Positions 11,183-21,784 of a stretch of DNA of 64,000 bases are shown one piece after another. Where the stretch lies: the NCBI RefSeq assembly GCF_030272615.1, contig NC_081406.1, forward strand, positions 263,902,624-263,966,623, given 5' to 3'. This DNA comes from Cryptomeria japonica (Eukaryota > Streptophyta > Pinopsida > Cupressales > Cupressaceae). Each line of letters starts with the position of its first letter. Positions within the stretch are counted from its first letter, which is position 1. Under the pieces are notes generated by a model that was not told where the DNA came from, searched no databases, and was given only the letters and a program-made list of their open reading frames with translations. The translations under genes and the position numbers were made by a program.

Positions 11183-12389
11183 TGACCAAGAATAAGAAGC
11201 ATAAAGTAGCTAGTGAGGAAAAAATCAAACACATTCACAACAAGGTCATCAAAACCATAAATGAATTGAATAAATTGAACAATCAAACCATCCAAGCTCT
11301 TTTGACGAAGGCCTCACTGCTCCTTTCTCCTCTAATAATGCTGGTATGTTGGCTCAATCCATTTTGCAACTCATATGAAGCAAGGAAAAAAGCGTGATAG
11401 GCGAGAATATTGGAAGATTTAAAAGTATATGGATTCAACAAAATGATAGCGTAAATGTAAACTACTAAGATGTCCAAAATGAGGAAACAAGAACCCAATT
11501 TATAGACTTTGAGATCACATTGAACGGACAAGATCAACATAATCCAATGGTTGAGATTTTGTGCAAGGATGAGTTAAAAGAGAAATTGCCATAAGAAGTG
11601 AAGATAAAAAGGCTTTAAATAAAAAAGAAAATAGAAACTTCCATTTTTACTCGAAATATTCCATTTAAACAAGAATGAGGTGGAATTAATAATTTAAAAT
11701 ATTATTAATTCCACTCATAACTCAAATTAGCCAATTAATATAAAAAATATTTATTGTACAAAAAAGTGAAAGAATAAATAAATATTCATTTATTTATTCA
11801 AAAGGGAGGACATGTTAGTACGAAAGGGGATTGATTAATTATTTAATTAATCAACCTAGGGGAAATGATTTGAACAATTTAAGATATCAACTCAATTGTT
11901 GAATTAAGCCCTAATAGTGATGATTGATTGGCTAATAATTGATAAAAATTAATGACAATTGACTGAGGTTGACAACAAAATAGGACAAAAGATCGAAAAA
12001 GACCCAAGATTGAAAATGACTTTGATAAGAAACTGATAAGATCGATTGATAAAGTGCCATGAAAGGCAAATAGTGTCATAGAGGACTGATTGAAATTGAT
12101 CGATAAAGAGGTTGATAATTAATGACCGATTAATTATCAATAAAGAGGAAATTGAGTCTAATTATCAAGATAAGACCAATTTGAATGATTTAAAAATGAT
12201 ATAATGCCAATCACAATGATTTAGGACCAAATGCGAATGAACAAGACCGATTAGGGTTGGATTTGAAATGAATTGAAACCAGAGGAATGGCACAATGTCA
12301 ACATATGATGAAGATCGAATGCGACATAGAAGAGATGTTAAAAATTAGGTTAGCTATGTAGGAGTGGTGACCAATTTTGAGTGTCTATA
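11183..12389 (-). repeat. gypsy-H 3' LTR (left copy)
   Basis: Clear identity with 33,379-34,548 begins at about 11,222. Weaker similarity extends back to a TG at 11,183, giving 1,207 bp against 1,200 bp for the partner. The outer terminus reads TA instead of CA at 12,388-12,389, consistent with one transition. It contains three inverted repeats, at 11,680-11,714, 11,772-11,799 and 11,831-11,854. Confidence 0.75.
11680..11854. repeat. Cluster of three inverted repeats in the gypsy-H LTR
   Basis: 11,680-11,714 has two perfect 14-bp arms (GTGGAATTAATAAT and its complement) with a 7-bp loop. 11,772-11,799 has perfect 12-bp arms (GAATAAATAAAT) with a 4-bp loop. 11,831-11,854 has perfect 11-bp arms (TTGATTAATTA) with a 2-bp loop. 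The partner LTR keeps the same three at 33,839-33,871, 33,929-33,956 and 33,988-34,011. Confidence 0.85.
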
Positions 12390-14849
12390 TTTTGACCCTC
12401 TTTGAGACAATGTGATTTTGAGCGTTGTTTCAAAGATCATTCAATGCTGCCCCAACGATAATGAGGTATATAGGTGCCCCCTCGAGAAATTGGGTGAAAA
12501 ATCCAAATGAGAGACCAATTTATCGATATGTAGATAGACTGAAGAAACATTAGACGAAGAAAAGTTAGTGGTGAAGAAAACAATCTTGCTTCTTAAAGTG
12601 CACATTATGGAGTAAGAGCCTTATTTTGATTTAGCAAAACAAATGCAACACACCTGACATGGGAGGTTAGAGCGCTAATGTAATCCCTTTGCATAAACAA
12701 ACACATCACATACAAGGAATGAGTCAAAACATCCTAAGATATTATGTGTGTCAAGGGTCGAGGTATGTGCGTTGTTCACAAAGGGAACACACTTATCACA
12801 GACACCCAAGACATACGTGCCCTAGAAATTTATGAAACACTCCGCCAGCATAAAACAAAAGAAAAATGATCATGAGCCATCTTGGCCATTCTAAATCAAT
12901 TAGTGACATCATCGAGCAGCATAGGAACATGATCTAAGATAAATCAAAGAAAGATAAGACCCACCAATTCAAACAAGTCAAACAAACATTCTGATCTTCA
13001 TTGTCAAAATCTGATAATGTTGTGATAAAAGGATGATCATGCTGTTTGGTTTCAGGAAATGCAGTACCCCATTTAAGACAGGACACAGTTGGTTTCGAAT
13101 ATACCACACCCTGTATAAGACCCATGATAGTATTTGACAAAAGACAATGATAATGTTGATGCCGTTTTGATTGATAGGACAACTTTGATCATTTTGAAAG
13201 CTTGCTTGGTTGAATAGTTCATCTGTTGATACATTATTTGTTTAAGCGCAATGTTTAATGTGTTTCTGTTTGACATCCGCTCAAATGTTTGTCTATGTGC
13301 AAAGGGGAAAATTTATTGGCGAAATGAAATGAAAGTGATTGTTTTTGGATTTTTTATGTTTTCCAATTTTTAGGGTTTTGAACTTTTTGATTTTTTTGTG
13401 CTTTTTTTAGGACATTTTACAATGTTTTTGAATTATTTTAGGACTTTTTAATTTTTTTTTGAAATTTTTTCAAGATTTTCCCCCTAGTGTTTAGCAAGGC
13501 AAGGAATATGACAAATGGATAAATAAGCTTGCTGTAATGTTGGTGGATAGAGCGAAGACATAGGCTAGTTATTATGGAGACAAAATAAATGCAATTGCCA
13601 AGGGCTATCGCGTGATGGTATAAGGGACTGGATATGACAATGTAAAGAAATGGCATGGCATGAGGGACATGTCAAGAGGTTTTTGAAACCATGTTTTGTA
13701 TTTTATGTCCTTATGTCAGATCAAGATCAAGGTATGAAAAAGAGTGTATGGACAGTGCTAGGATATGGATAGTATAACCAAGATCAAAAAGGGATAAGGG
13801 ACATGTATTGAAGGTTGTGATAGGCTAAGGGATAGTGATAGAAGGTTGCAATAAGACAAGGAATATGGATGAAAGGTTGTAATAAGAAAATGGACAAGGA
13901 CCAAAAGCTATGATAGATTAAAAGCTGCGAACATGATGCATGATGTTCATGAAGATCCTTAGCCTTGTCAAGATCAAAGGTGGAAAAGGGGATATGGACA
14001 TGAGGGATGATAGGATAATGGAGAATAATAGGACATGATAGGATAGTGGAGGGTAATACGATGTAGGATAAGATAGCATAAAATAAAACCTGCCCGCAAG
14101 TGTGGTATGCAAGAAGTTCATGGATTGCGCATGATGCCTGTTTGCTAGGTTTTCATCACGGTACTTGCCCAAGACACCTGTTTGCCAGGTTTTCACCAGA
14201 GGACGAATTGTTTTCCTTTATTTTTTTTTAATTTTTTCTTTTTTTTTTTTTGTTATTTTTTGACTTATGTTGGATTTTTCTTTAGATAGATGGTATTTTT
14301 TTGACTTTTTTTTTTTTTGCATTTTTGACTTTTGGAAGAAAATGGACATATGATAGGAGATGAAATACATACTCAAGCATCTTGTTGTTTGGATAGTAGC
14401 CTTGAAAAATGGTCCATGACTATTGAAGGTATGCTCAAAGACGTCGGCAGGATAATGACATGGGACTAAGGTAAGGATTTATGCAAAAGATTGGATGGGA
14501 TGGATGAAAGGATAAAAAATATGAATTGGATAATGGATAGGGTATTGGAAGAATTATGCTTGAGCGGATGGAAATGTTGGAAAGATCAACATTGGCACAC
14601 ACCTTGAGGGGTGATGGACTAATGGAAGAAAAATGGATTTTGGATATTGAGATTTTGATGGAGGAAAGGATGGGGATTTTGGAACATAATGACCCAAAAT
14701 GGATGATGGAGGTGATGGAGGAATAGTTTTGAAAGGTTTGGATGGAGGAATAGCAATTTTGGATGCCAAGTTGGATTTTTCTTTAGATAGATGTGCTTCA
14801 AGGAGCTGCTTAGGGATCCACATTATTTTTTATTTTTCATTCTTGTGTG
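12390..14849 (-). other. gypsy-H interior, 3' part
   Basis: This is the downstream part of the element on its minus strand. Close to the Copia-A insertion, the frame reads KKMWIPKQLLEAHLSKEKSN (about 14,760-14,845). That continues the reading from the other side of the insertion, which ends AIWVPKSLVQAIQTKE. Further left the sequence is low complexity (runs of T, GGATA/GGACA-rich stretches at 13,680-14,250) and no pol motif was seen. 12,390-12,405 is the purine tract. Confidence 0.5.
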
Positions 14850-15497
14850 TGTTGGCATTTGGTATAACTGATGATGCAGGTGATGTAGTTGATGCAGTTG
14901 AATACTGATGACTGCACCGGTAGAGGATATAAGACTATTTGTGATGAAGAGATCAAGATTTTGTGATTAGATGACTTGATCAGTTATTCGTGTTGTCATT
15001 GATGGCAACTGATGTCAAATGATGATTACTAATGTTCCTAATGTTTTGTTTTGTCATCTAAGTGATTTGGTTTACCAGAAGACATGGTTTACTGGCAAAG
15101 AACAAAAGATTATGAATTAGGACTTAACTGGTAAAGCAGAGATGTTTTGGTTGAATTGGACGATTGATGATGATTGGTGTTTTGTGGTTTGGAAAGTGAG
15201 CTTGTATCATGAAAAGGAGTATCTGATCGGAACCGAAATTTGTGATAACTACTAGAAGACTTGTTTCAAATTTCTGATTGCTTAAGTGGTGAAATAACTG
15301 ATAGATGTGGTAAATGATTTGATTAATGTGTTAGCAAATTTGATAAATAGGTTGTTAGATTTGATAAAAGAAGTTGAGATATTTGATAAATGATTTCAAA
15401 TCTGATATAAGTTTGATTTTGGCTTAATCTTGTAAATTGGTGTTAATACTTATTCATCCCCCCTCTCAGTATTAACCAGATCCTAATAGGGTTAACA
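14850..15497 (+). repeat. Copia-A 5' LTR, internally deleted (648 bp)
   Basis: It matches the right LTR at both ends but lacks about 1,035 bp in the middle. The junction is near 15,278: after CAAATTTCTGAT it continues with TGCTTAAGTGGTGAAA, which in the right LTR lies at about 21,565. Most of the LTR core is missing, including the conserved hairpin module. Confidence 0.9.
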
Positions 15498-15511
15498 ATT
15501 GGTATCAGAGC
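15498..15511 (+). other. Copia-A primer-binding site
   Basis: ATTGGTATCAGAGC directly follows the LTR terminal CA. It matches the initiator-methionine tRNA 3' end complement used by most plant Copia elements. Confidence 0.9.
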
Positions 15512-15571
15512 CTCGGTCCTTTGTGTGCAGAAAGCCTAACTGCTTGAGGGAAATATTCCGAGGAAGTCAAG

Positions 15572-16640
15572 ATGATGAAGAAAGAGGGTCCTAAGTTCAA
15601 CAAGGATAACTACAAGATCTGGAAAGACAGAATGAAGATCTACATCAAAGGTCTTGGTGCACAATATTGGAAGCAAGTTGAAAAAAAATATGTTGCTCCT
15701 ACTACTACTCCCTTGACATTGGATGAACTCAAAGAGTGACACCAGATGAACTCAAAGAGCAACAAGATAACATGCAAGCCTTAGAAGCTATTGTTAGTAC
15801 TTTATTTGAGTCAGAATATATTGATGTTCAAGGATTGGAAATTGTAGGTGAGGTTTGGGAAAAGTTAGATATAATCTATGGAGGAGATGAGCATGTTCAA
15901 AGAGCCAAAGAGGAAAGATTGAGAGGAAAGTTCGATGACATGAGAATGCTTGAAGGAGAAAATATTGCACAGTATGGTCAGAGAATCAAAGAAGTTGTTG
16001 GTGGCATAAAGAGTGCTAGACCTAAAATGGATGATGATGCAATAGTAAGTAAAATGCTTAGAACTCTTCAACCTCAGTATGCTATAAGAGTATCCGCAAT
16101 CCAAGAACTTAGATCTATTTCAAAGGATAAGGTAACTGTTGATTCATTGATTGGTAAGCTTACAACTTTTGAGTTAAATAGTTTTGACAATAGTGTGACA
16201 AAATCTACTGAATTTGCCTTTAAAGCTTCTGTTACCAATTCATCTGCTAGAAAAGGAAAAGATATATGTCAAAATCATGAGTGTAGGTCAAGTCATGGAA
16301 GTAACCAGGGAAATGAAGACAATGAAGATCAAGTGATGGAACTTGAGGCACTGTTAGCAAAAACATTTCCAAGAGGAACCGGTAAGTATAAAAGAAAGCT
16401 ACCTTTGAAGTGTTTCTCTTGTAGTAAAATTGGTCATATTGCTACTAAATGCCTTAACACTGATAAGAAAGATAAGTTTAGGAGATTCAAAGGAAAGAGA
16501 AAGAAACATTGTTATGTTGTAGTAGATGAAGGTGTGACTGATGAGGAGTCTGAAGATGAAGATGACAATGAGGAAATTGTGTTTGTAGCCATGAAGGAGG
16601 AACTAACAGATGAAAAGGCACTGGTATTTCATATGGAGAA
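15572..16640 (+). pseudogene. Copia-A gag (UBN2-type with zinc knuckle), frameshifted
   Basis: Likely start ATG at 15,572. The first 55 codons (N-terminal DUF4219-like part, KFNKDNYKIWKDRMK) end at a TGA (15,737). A 23-bp duplication breaks the frame there: GATGAACTCAAAGAG occurs at 15,722 and again at 15,745. The second frame then runs long. UBN2-type gag core spans about 15,745-16,190 (EVWEKLDIIYGGDEHVQ, ENIAQYGQRIKEV). An intact CX2CX4HX4C zinc knuckle, CFSCSKIGHIATKC, lies at 16,411-16,452. Family role: packages element RNA into virus-like particles. An acidic tail (DEESEDEDDNEE) links to protease. Confidence 0.85.
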
Positions 16641-18060
16641 TAGTGATGAATGGATTATAGATAGTGGTTTCTCACACCATATGACCGAAGACAAAAGTAA
16701 GTTCATAACCCTTGATGAATTTGATGGAGGTGTTGTTAGATTTGGAAATAACTCTCTCTGCATGGTGAAAGGTAAAGGTTCAATTTCTCTAAATGGGAAG
16801 AGTAATGCTAATGATGTGTTTTGGGTTGATGGGCTAAATCATAATATTTTAAGTATTGGTCAACTCAATGATAAAGGTTATTTGCTTGAGTTTAAAAGTG
16901 GAGTCTGCATAATTATTGGAGGTAATGGTGAACTGATTGCTACCGGGAAGCAAACTAGAGGTAACTTATTCCATTTGAATAGTAATATTAATAATTGTTT
17001 GGTTGCGAGAATGGAAGACAGTTGGTTGTGGCATAAAAGATGTTGTTATATTAATTTTGATAATTTGGTTAAAGTAAGTAAGTCAAGTGTTGTAAGAGGA
17101 TTGCTACAAATTTTCAAACCGGATAATGTGATATGCAAAGATTGTCAAATCGGTAAGATGACCTCTATTTCTTTCAAAAGAAAGAATTGTACTTATGAGA
17201 ATATTTTAGATTTGGTACATACTAATCTCTGTGGCCCTATGAGAACAAAGAGTTATTACGGTGATAGGTATTTCATGATTTTCACCGATGACTATTCTAA
17301 AAAGATGTGGGTGACATTTTTGAAGGAGAAATCAGAAGCATTTAGTAAATTTAAATCATTTAAAGCTCTGGTTGAGAATGAAACCGGTAAGAACTTGAAG
17401 TGTTTAAGATCAGACCAGTGAGGTGAATTCACATCTGATAAATTTGTTAAGTATTGTGATGAACAGGGTAGCAAGAGACATATGTCTGCTCCGAGTACAC
17501 CACAATAGAATGGCATAGCAGAAAGGATGAACATAACAATAATTGATGCTACTAGAACCATGTTATTATAGGGTGATGTATCCAAAATGTTTTGGAGAGA
17601 AGCGGTCAGTATTGTTGTATACACTTTAAACTGGGTACTAGTGAAGAGAGGTAACAATAAGACACCCAATGAGCTATGGTATGGAAAAAATCCTTGTGTA
17701 AGTTATTTCAAAACTTTTGGGAGTCAATTTTTTATTAAGAGAGATAACTACATTGAGAAATTTGATGCAAAATCTGATGAAGGAATTTTTCTTTGTTACT
17801 CTTCTAAGAGTAAGGCATATAAATGTTACAATAAGAGAACTAAGAAAATTGTTGAAAGTGCTAATGTAAAAGATGATGATCTATCTAATAAGTCTGAAGG
17901 TACAAGCAGATTGGAACATGAAAAGGATGATAATGAGGAAAAACTTGTGATCATTAAACCAGACGCAAAGAATAATGAAGAACCAACAAATGCAGAATTA
18001 GATTCTCAACCGATAAGCAATGAAAGTGAGAGAAAATGAAGAACCTGATGTAGAAGATGC
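16641..18060 (+). pseudogene. Copia-A protease and integrase, inactivated
   Basis: The protease motif WIIDSGFSHHM is at 16,651-16,683, with the catalytic DSG retained. The GAG-pre-integrase/HHCC region follows from about 17,025, but the usual GHINF reads CYINF, losing a zinc-binding His. The first integrase catalytic Asp (normally HTDLCGP) is Asn at codon 17,224-17,226. In-frame stops lie at 17,419 (TGA), 17,506 (TAG in PQ*NGIAE) and 17,569 (TAG). The frame ends at 18,039, and a frameshift separates it from reverse transcriptase. Family role: polyprotein cleavage and cDNA insertion. Confidence 0.88.
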
Positions 18061-18174
18061 AAAACCGACACATGCAATACCTAGATATGTCACATTGAAC
18101 CATTCATAAGAGCAGATAATTGGTGATAAGAATGTAGGTGTACAAACCAAGAGAAAGATCCAAGAGAACTCATG

Positions 18175-19706
18175 TTTGATTTCTACAATAGAACCCAAGA
18201 CAGTTAAGGAAGCACTAAAGGATGGTGATTGGGTTAATGCAATGAATGAAGAATTAGATCAAATTGAGAAGAATCAGACATGGTAACTTGTTCCTAGACT
18301 GAAGGATAAGAATGTAATTCGAACAAAATGGGTTTTTAAGAATAAATTGGATGAAGAAGGAAAAATTGTAAGAAACAAGGCGAGGTTAGTCTGCAAAGGG
18401 TATGCTCAAGAAGAAGGTGAGGATTATGATGAAATATTTGCACTAGTTGCTAGATTAGGAGTAAGGATGCTGCTGGCGTTTGTTGCATATAAGGGATTCA
18501 AATTTTATCAAATGGATGTCAAATCAACCTTTCTGAATGGAATTCTAGAAGAATAAGTATACATTGAACAAATAGATGGATTTTCCTTGACTGATGATAA
18601 GGACATGGTGTATAAATTGCATAAAGCCTTGTATGGTCTAAAGAAGGCACCAAGAGCATGGTATGAGAGATTACATGCACATTTGATCAAAATTATATTC
18701 CAATGTACCAGTGAGGACAACAACATTTATTTGAAGATTGATGGAGAGAAGATGTTGATAGAGAAGTATTTGTAGATGACATAATTTTTGGTGGAAATGA
18801 TGATATGCGTATGGATTTTGCTGAGATAATGAAAAAGGAATTTGAAATGCTTCTAATCGGTGAAATACAACTCATTATTGGCTTACAAGTCCAACAACTA
18901 GATGGTGGTATTTTTATTTGTCAGACCAATTATATCAAAGAGGTGCTAAAGACTGCAAATTGGTAGGAACATCGATGGTAACAAGCTGCAAGTTATCTAA
19001 GCAAGATGATTTCCCTGTCGTTAGTGAAAAAGAGTACAGATCTATGATTGACAAGTTGCACTATGTTGTTCATAGCAGACCGGACATTGCTCATGCTATT
19101 GGATTAGTGGCCAGATTTCAAAAAGAGCTTAAGGAGAGTCACATGGTGGATGTGAAGAGAATTTTTTGGTATCTCAAAGGCACAATAGACTATGGTTTAT
19201 GGTATCCTTATAAAGGAGATTTTACTTTGGATGTCTTTACTGATGTTGATTGGGTCGGTAATGTGGATGATCGGAAAAGAACAACCGGTGGAGCTTTTCT
19301 ACTTGGTGGAAGATTAGTGGCATGGATGAGCAAGAAACAAACATGTGTTTCTCAATATATAGCTGAAGCAGAGTATGTAGCTACATCAATGAATTGCACG
19401 CAGGCAATATGGATGAGACATGTGCTAGAAGGATTCAAGATATATATGTTTGAATCGGTGACTATCTATTGTGATAATACAAGTGCAATAAACATTTCGA
19501 AGAATCATGTACTTCATTCTAGAACCAAGCACATTGAATTGAAGTATCATTTCCTAAGGGAAAGAGTTCAAGAAAAATAGATCAAGATGGAATATGTGAA
19601 GAGTAAAGATCAGTTAGCTGATATCTTTACTAAGCCCTTATCGAAGGCTACCTTCAAGTTTCTTAGAGGTAAACTAGGGGTTACACCCCTACACCAAAAG
19701 AACTAA
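18175..19706 (+). pseudogene. Copia-A reverse transcriptase and RNase H, inactivated
   Basis: Reverse transcriptase reads from about 18,200 (KTVKEALKDGDWVNAMNEEL) through TKWVFKNKLDEEG, FYQMDVKSTFLNGI and YGLKKAPRAWYERLH. The catalytic FVDD is at 18,769-18,780, in a shifted frame. Stops lie at about 18,285 and at 18,554-18,556, with a frameshift near 18,765 and another near 18,960. The RNase H part (DVFTDVDWVGN, SQYIAEAEYVA, TIYCDNTSAI, ADIFTKPL) follows in a mostly open frame. One stop is at about 19,577, and the terminal TAA is at 19,704-19,706 after GVTPLHQKN. The order matches Ty1/copia pol. Confidence 0.9.
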
Positions 19707-20099
19707 AATGATGGAGATGCATCAATCCTGTGGATTTCATGTTTATCTTTCACTAAGGATTGATGAAGGTGCAGGCTACTCCTTTGGGGGAGCAAGTTTG
19801 ATGTAAAGCCCTGATATAATTTTTCTGATTTGATTAGCAAAGATTATGGAAGAGTCAACAACAGGATTGAAAACAAGTGATGCATTTATACCTTTGGCAT
19901 TGCTGTCAAAGGGGGAGAAGAAAAGAAATCAGATATGGGAGAATTTGAAGATCAGATTGAGAGAAGTATTGGTTAAGGGGGAGAAGACAACATGAGGAGA
20001 ATCGACAGATGATGTGATATTGGCAAGCAAGCTGCAGATGACGATGTTACTTTGATTGTATATCTGATTAGTGTTGCCGTCAATGCCAAAGGGAGAGAA
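19707..20099 (+). promoter_or_regulatory. Copia-A multi-polypurine-tract region
   Basis: Purine tracts: TTTGGGGGAGCAAG at about 19,783, AAAGGGGGAGAAGAAAAG at 19,908, TTAAGGGGGAGAAGA at about 19,973, and CCAAAGGGAGAGAA at 20,086-20,099 directly before the LTR. The last is the plus-strand primer by position. The motif TTTGGCATTGCTGTCAAAGG (19,893-19,912) recurs in Copia-B and Copia-C. No open frame is present. Confidence 0.8.
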
Positions 20100-21784
20100 T
20101 GTTGGCATTTGGCATAACTGATGATGTAGGTGATGCAGTGATGCAGTTGAAGACTGATGACTACATCGGTAGAGGATAGAAGACTATTTGTGATGAAGAG
20201 ATTGAGATTTTGTGATTAGATGACTTGATTAGTTATTTGTGTTGTCATTGATGACAACTGATGTCAAATGATGATTACTGATGTTCCTGATGTTTTGTTT
20301 TGTCATCTAAGTGATTCGGTTTATTGGAAGACAGGGTTTACCGACAAAGAACAAAAGATTGCGAATTAGGACTTTAACCGGTAAAGCAGAGATGTTTTGG
20401 TTGAATTGGACGATCGATGATGATTGGTGTTTTGCAGTTTGGAAAGTGAGCTTGTATCATGAAAAGGAGTATATGACCATAACCAGAATTTGTGATGACT
20501 ACCAGAAGACTTGTTTCAAATTTCTGATGAAGTTTTGCTAAGGTTTTAGTAGGGTTTAAGGACCAGTGAATAAATCATCAAACCGGTAATGATTTTTGTT
20601 ATGGCGATGATCGACGACGAGTCTACATGAAGGTGGTAACATGAGACGACCTGCGTAAATGATTTGATTGCTGTTTTGGCGCGATTCAAGGCAGAATTTC
20701 TTGGGAAACAACGAAACACTTAGTGGAGTGTTTTGAGGTTTTGACTTTAGTACAGATCAGATTTTTGTGATGGATTTCGATCAACCAATGGTCGATATTG
20801 CATTATAATTTGATGTAATGATCTGTATATTGATATGAGATGATCTCTTATGATTTGTATTGTAATTTCATGATGTAATTAGGGTTTAGTGGTCGACCTA
20901 GTTGAAATGGCTATTTAAGATGGCACAGTTGATGTTTATTGTGTCGGTGGTCTTAAGAGAATGTGTTGAGCAGTCCAAGAGAAGTGTGAGATCTGCCTGA
21001 GAGTTGTAGAGTGTTGAGAATAACTAGATCTAATTTAGCAAGCTGAGAAGTGCAAGTAACAAATAACTTTTTTCATTGTTGTTCCCTAACAGTTGTAACA
21101 GGTTAAATCCCTTAACCGGGTAGGTCCTAACAAGCCTTAAACATTTAAGTACCCTAATAGGGAAACTCTCAAAAGAGTGGTAAATCCTCTCATGAGGTTG
21201 ATCCTAACAGATCATCAAGCTCCTAACCGGCCTGCTAGGCAAATCCCTTAACCGGGTGACTCCTAACAGGGTCAGCTCCTAATAGGGCGTACATCAAAAT
21301 AGCACAAATATTTGTGGGTACCAACTCCCACTGTGGTTTTTCCCTATTTGGGTTTCCACGTCAAAAAATTATGGTGTTCATGTGTGGAATTCTTTTCATG
21401 CGATGTTGTTTATGTTACATTTCATGCACTATTTCTGAGTACACCGGTTATGATGTTTTATCAGAGGTTTATCAAAGGTTACTAGTACCGATAAGAGTTC
21501 ATATAGAAACTGTTTGATCTGATAAGATGAGGATAATGATTTGGTAAACAATCAAATTTATATGATTGCTTAAGTGGTGAAAGAAGTGATAGATGTGGTA
21601 AATGATTTGATTAATGTGTTATCAAATCTAATAAAGAGGTTGTTAGATCTGATAAAATAAGTTGAGATATTTGATAAATGATTTTAGATCTGATATAAGT
21701 TTGATTTTGGCTGAATCTTGTAAATTGGTGTTAATACTGATTCACCCCCCTCTCAGTATTAACTGAATCTTCATAGGGTTAACA
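20100..21784 (+). repeat. Copia-A 3' LTR, full length (1,685 bp)
   Basis: Starts TGTTGGCATTTGG and ends GGGTTAACA. It carries a cluster of short CCTAACAGGG / CCCTAATAGGG type near-palindromes at 21,085-21,290, including AAATCCCTTAACCGGGT twice (21,105-21,121 and 21,241-21,257). A 27-bp hairpin-forming block at 21,333-21,359 (GTGG ... CCAC) is also found in the Copia-B LTR. Confidence 0.92.

Larger units (their letters stand above)
14850..21784 (+). mobile_element. Copia-A: Sirevirus-like Ty1/copia element, decayed
   Basis: The LTRs at 14,850-15,497 and 20,100-21,784 both start TGTTGGCATTTGG and end GGGTTAACA. A primer-binding site follows the left LTR and a polypurine tract precedes the right. 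Flanks are GTGTG (14,845-14,849) and ATGTG (21,785-21,789), probably a 5-bp target duplication with one change. The interior encodes gag, protease, integrase, reverse transcriptase and RNase H in copia order, with stops and frameshifts. Several GGGGGAG tracts lie between the pol end and the right LTR, a known Sirevirus trait. It sits inside gypsy-H. Confidence 0.92.

Noticed and set aside
11813-12389. A + strand 3' LTR starting TGTTAGTA after a purine tract AAAAGGGAGGACA, and its copy at about 33,968
   Set aside because: Homology between the two copies extends about 590 bp upstream of that point, the right terminus gives a proper TGTAGACACT start on the minus strand with a purine tract outside the left copy, and the interior gag-like frame runs on the minus strand. 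The whole ~1.2 kb repeat is therefore taken as a minus-oriented LTR.
17292-17669. 125-residue open frame on the minus strand inside Copia-A
   Set aside because: It is antisense to the integrase region, has no known similarity and is explained as a shadow of pol.
15736-19706. Copia-A as a potentially active element
   Set aside because: It has a gag frameshift, at least six stops, lost integrase residues and a deleted 5' LTR.
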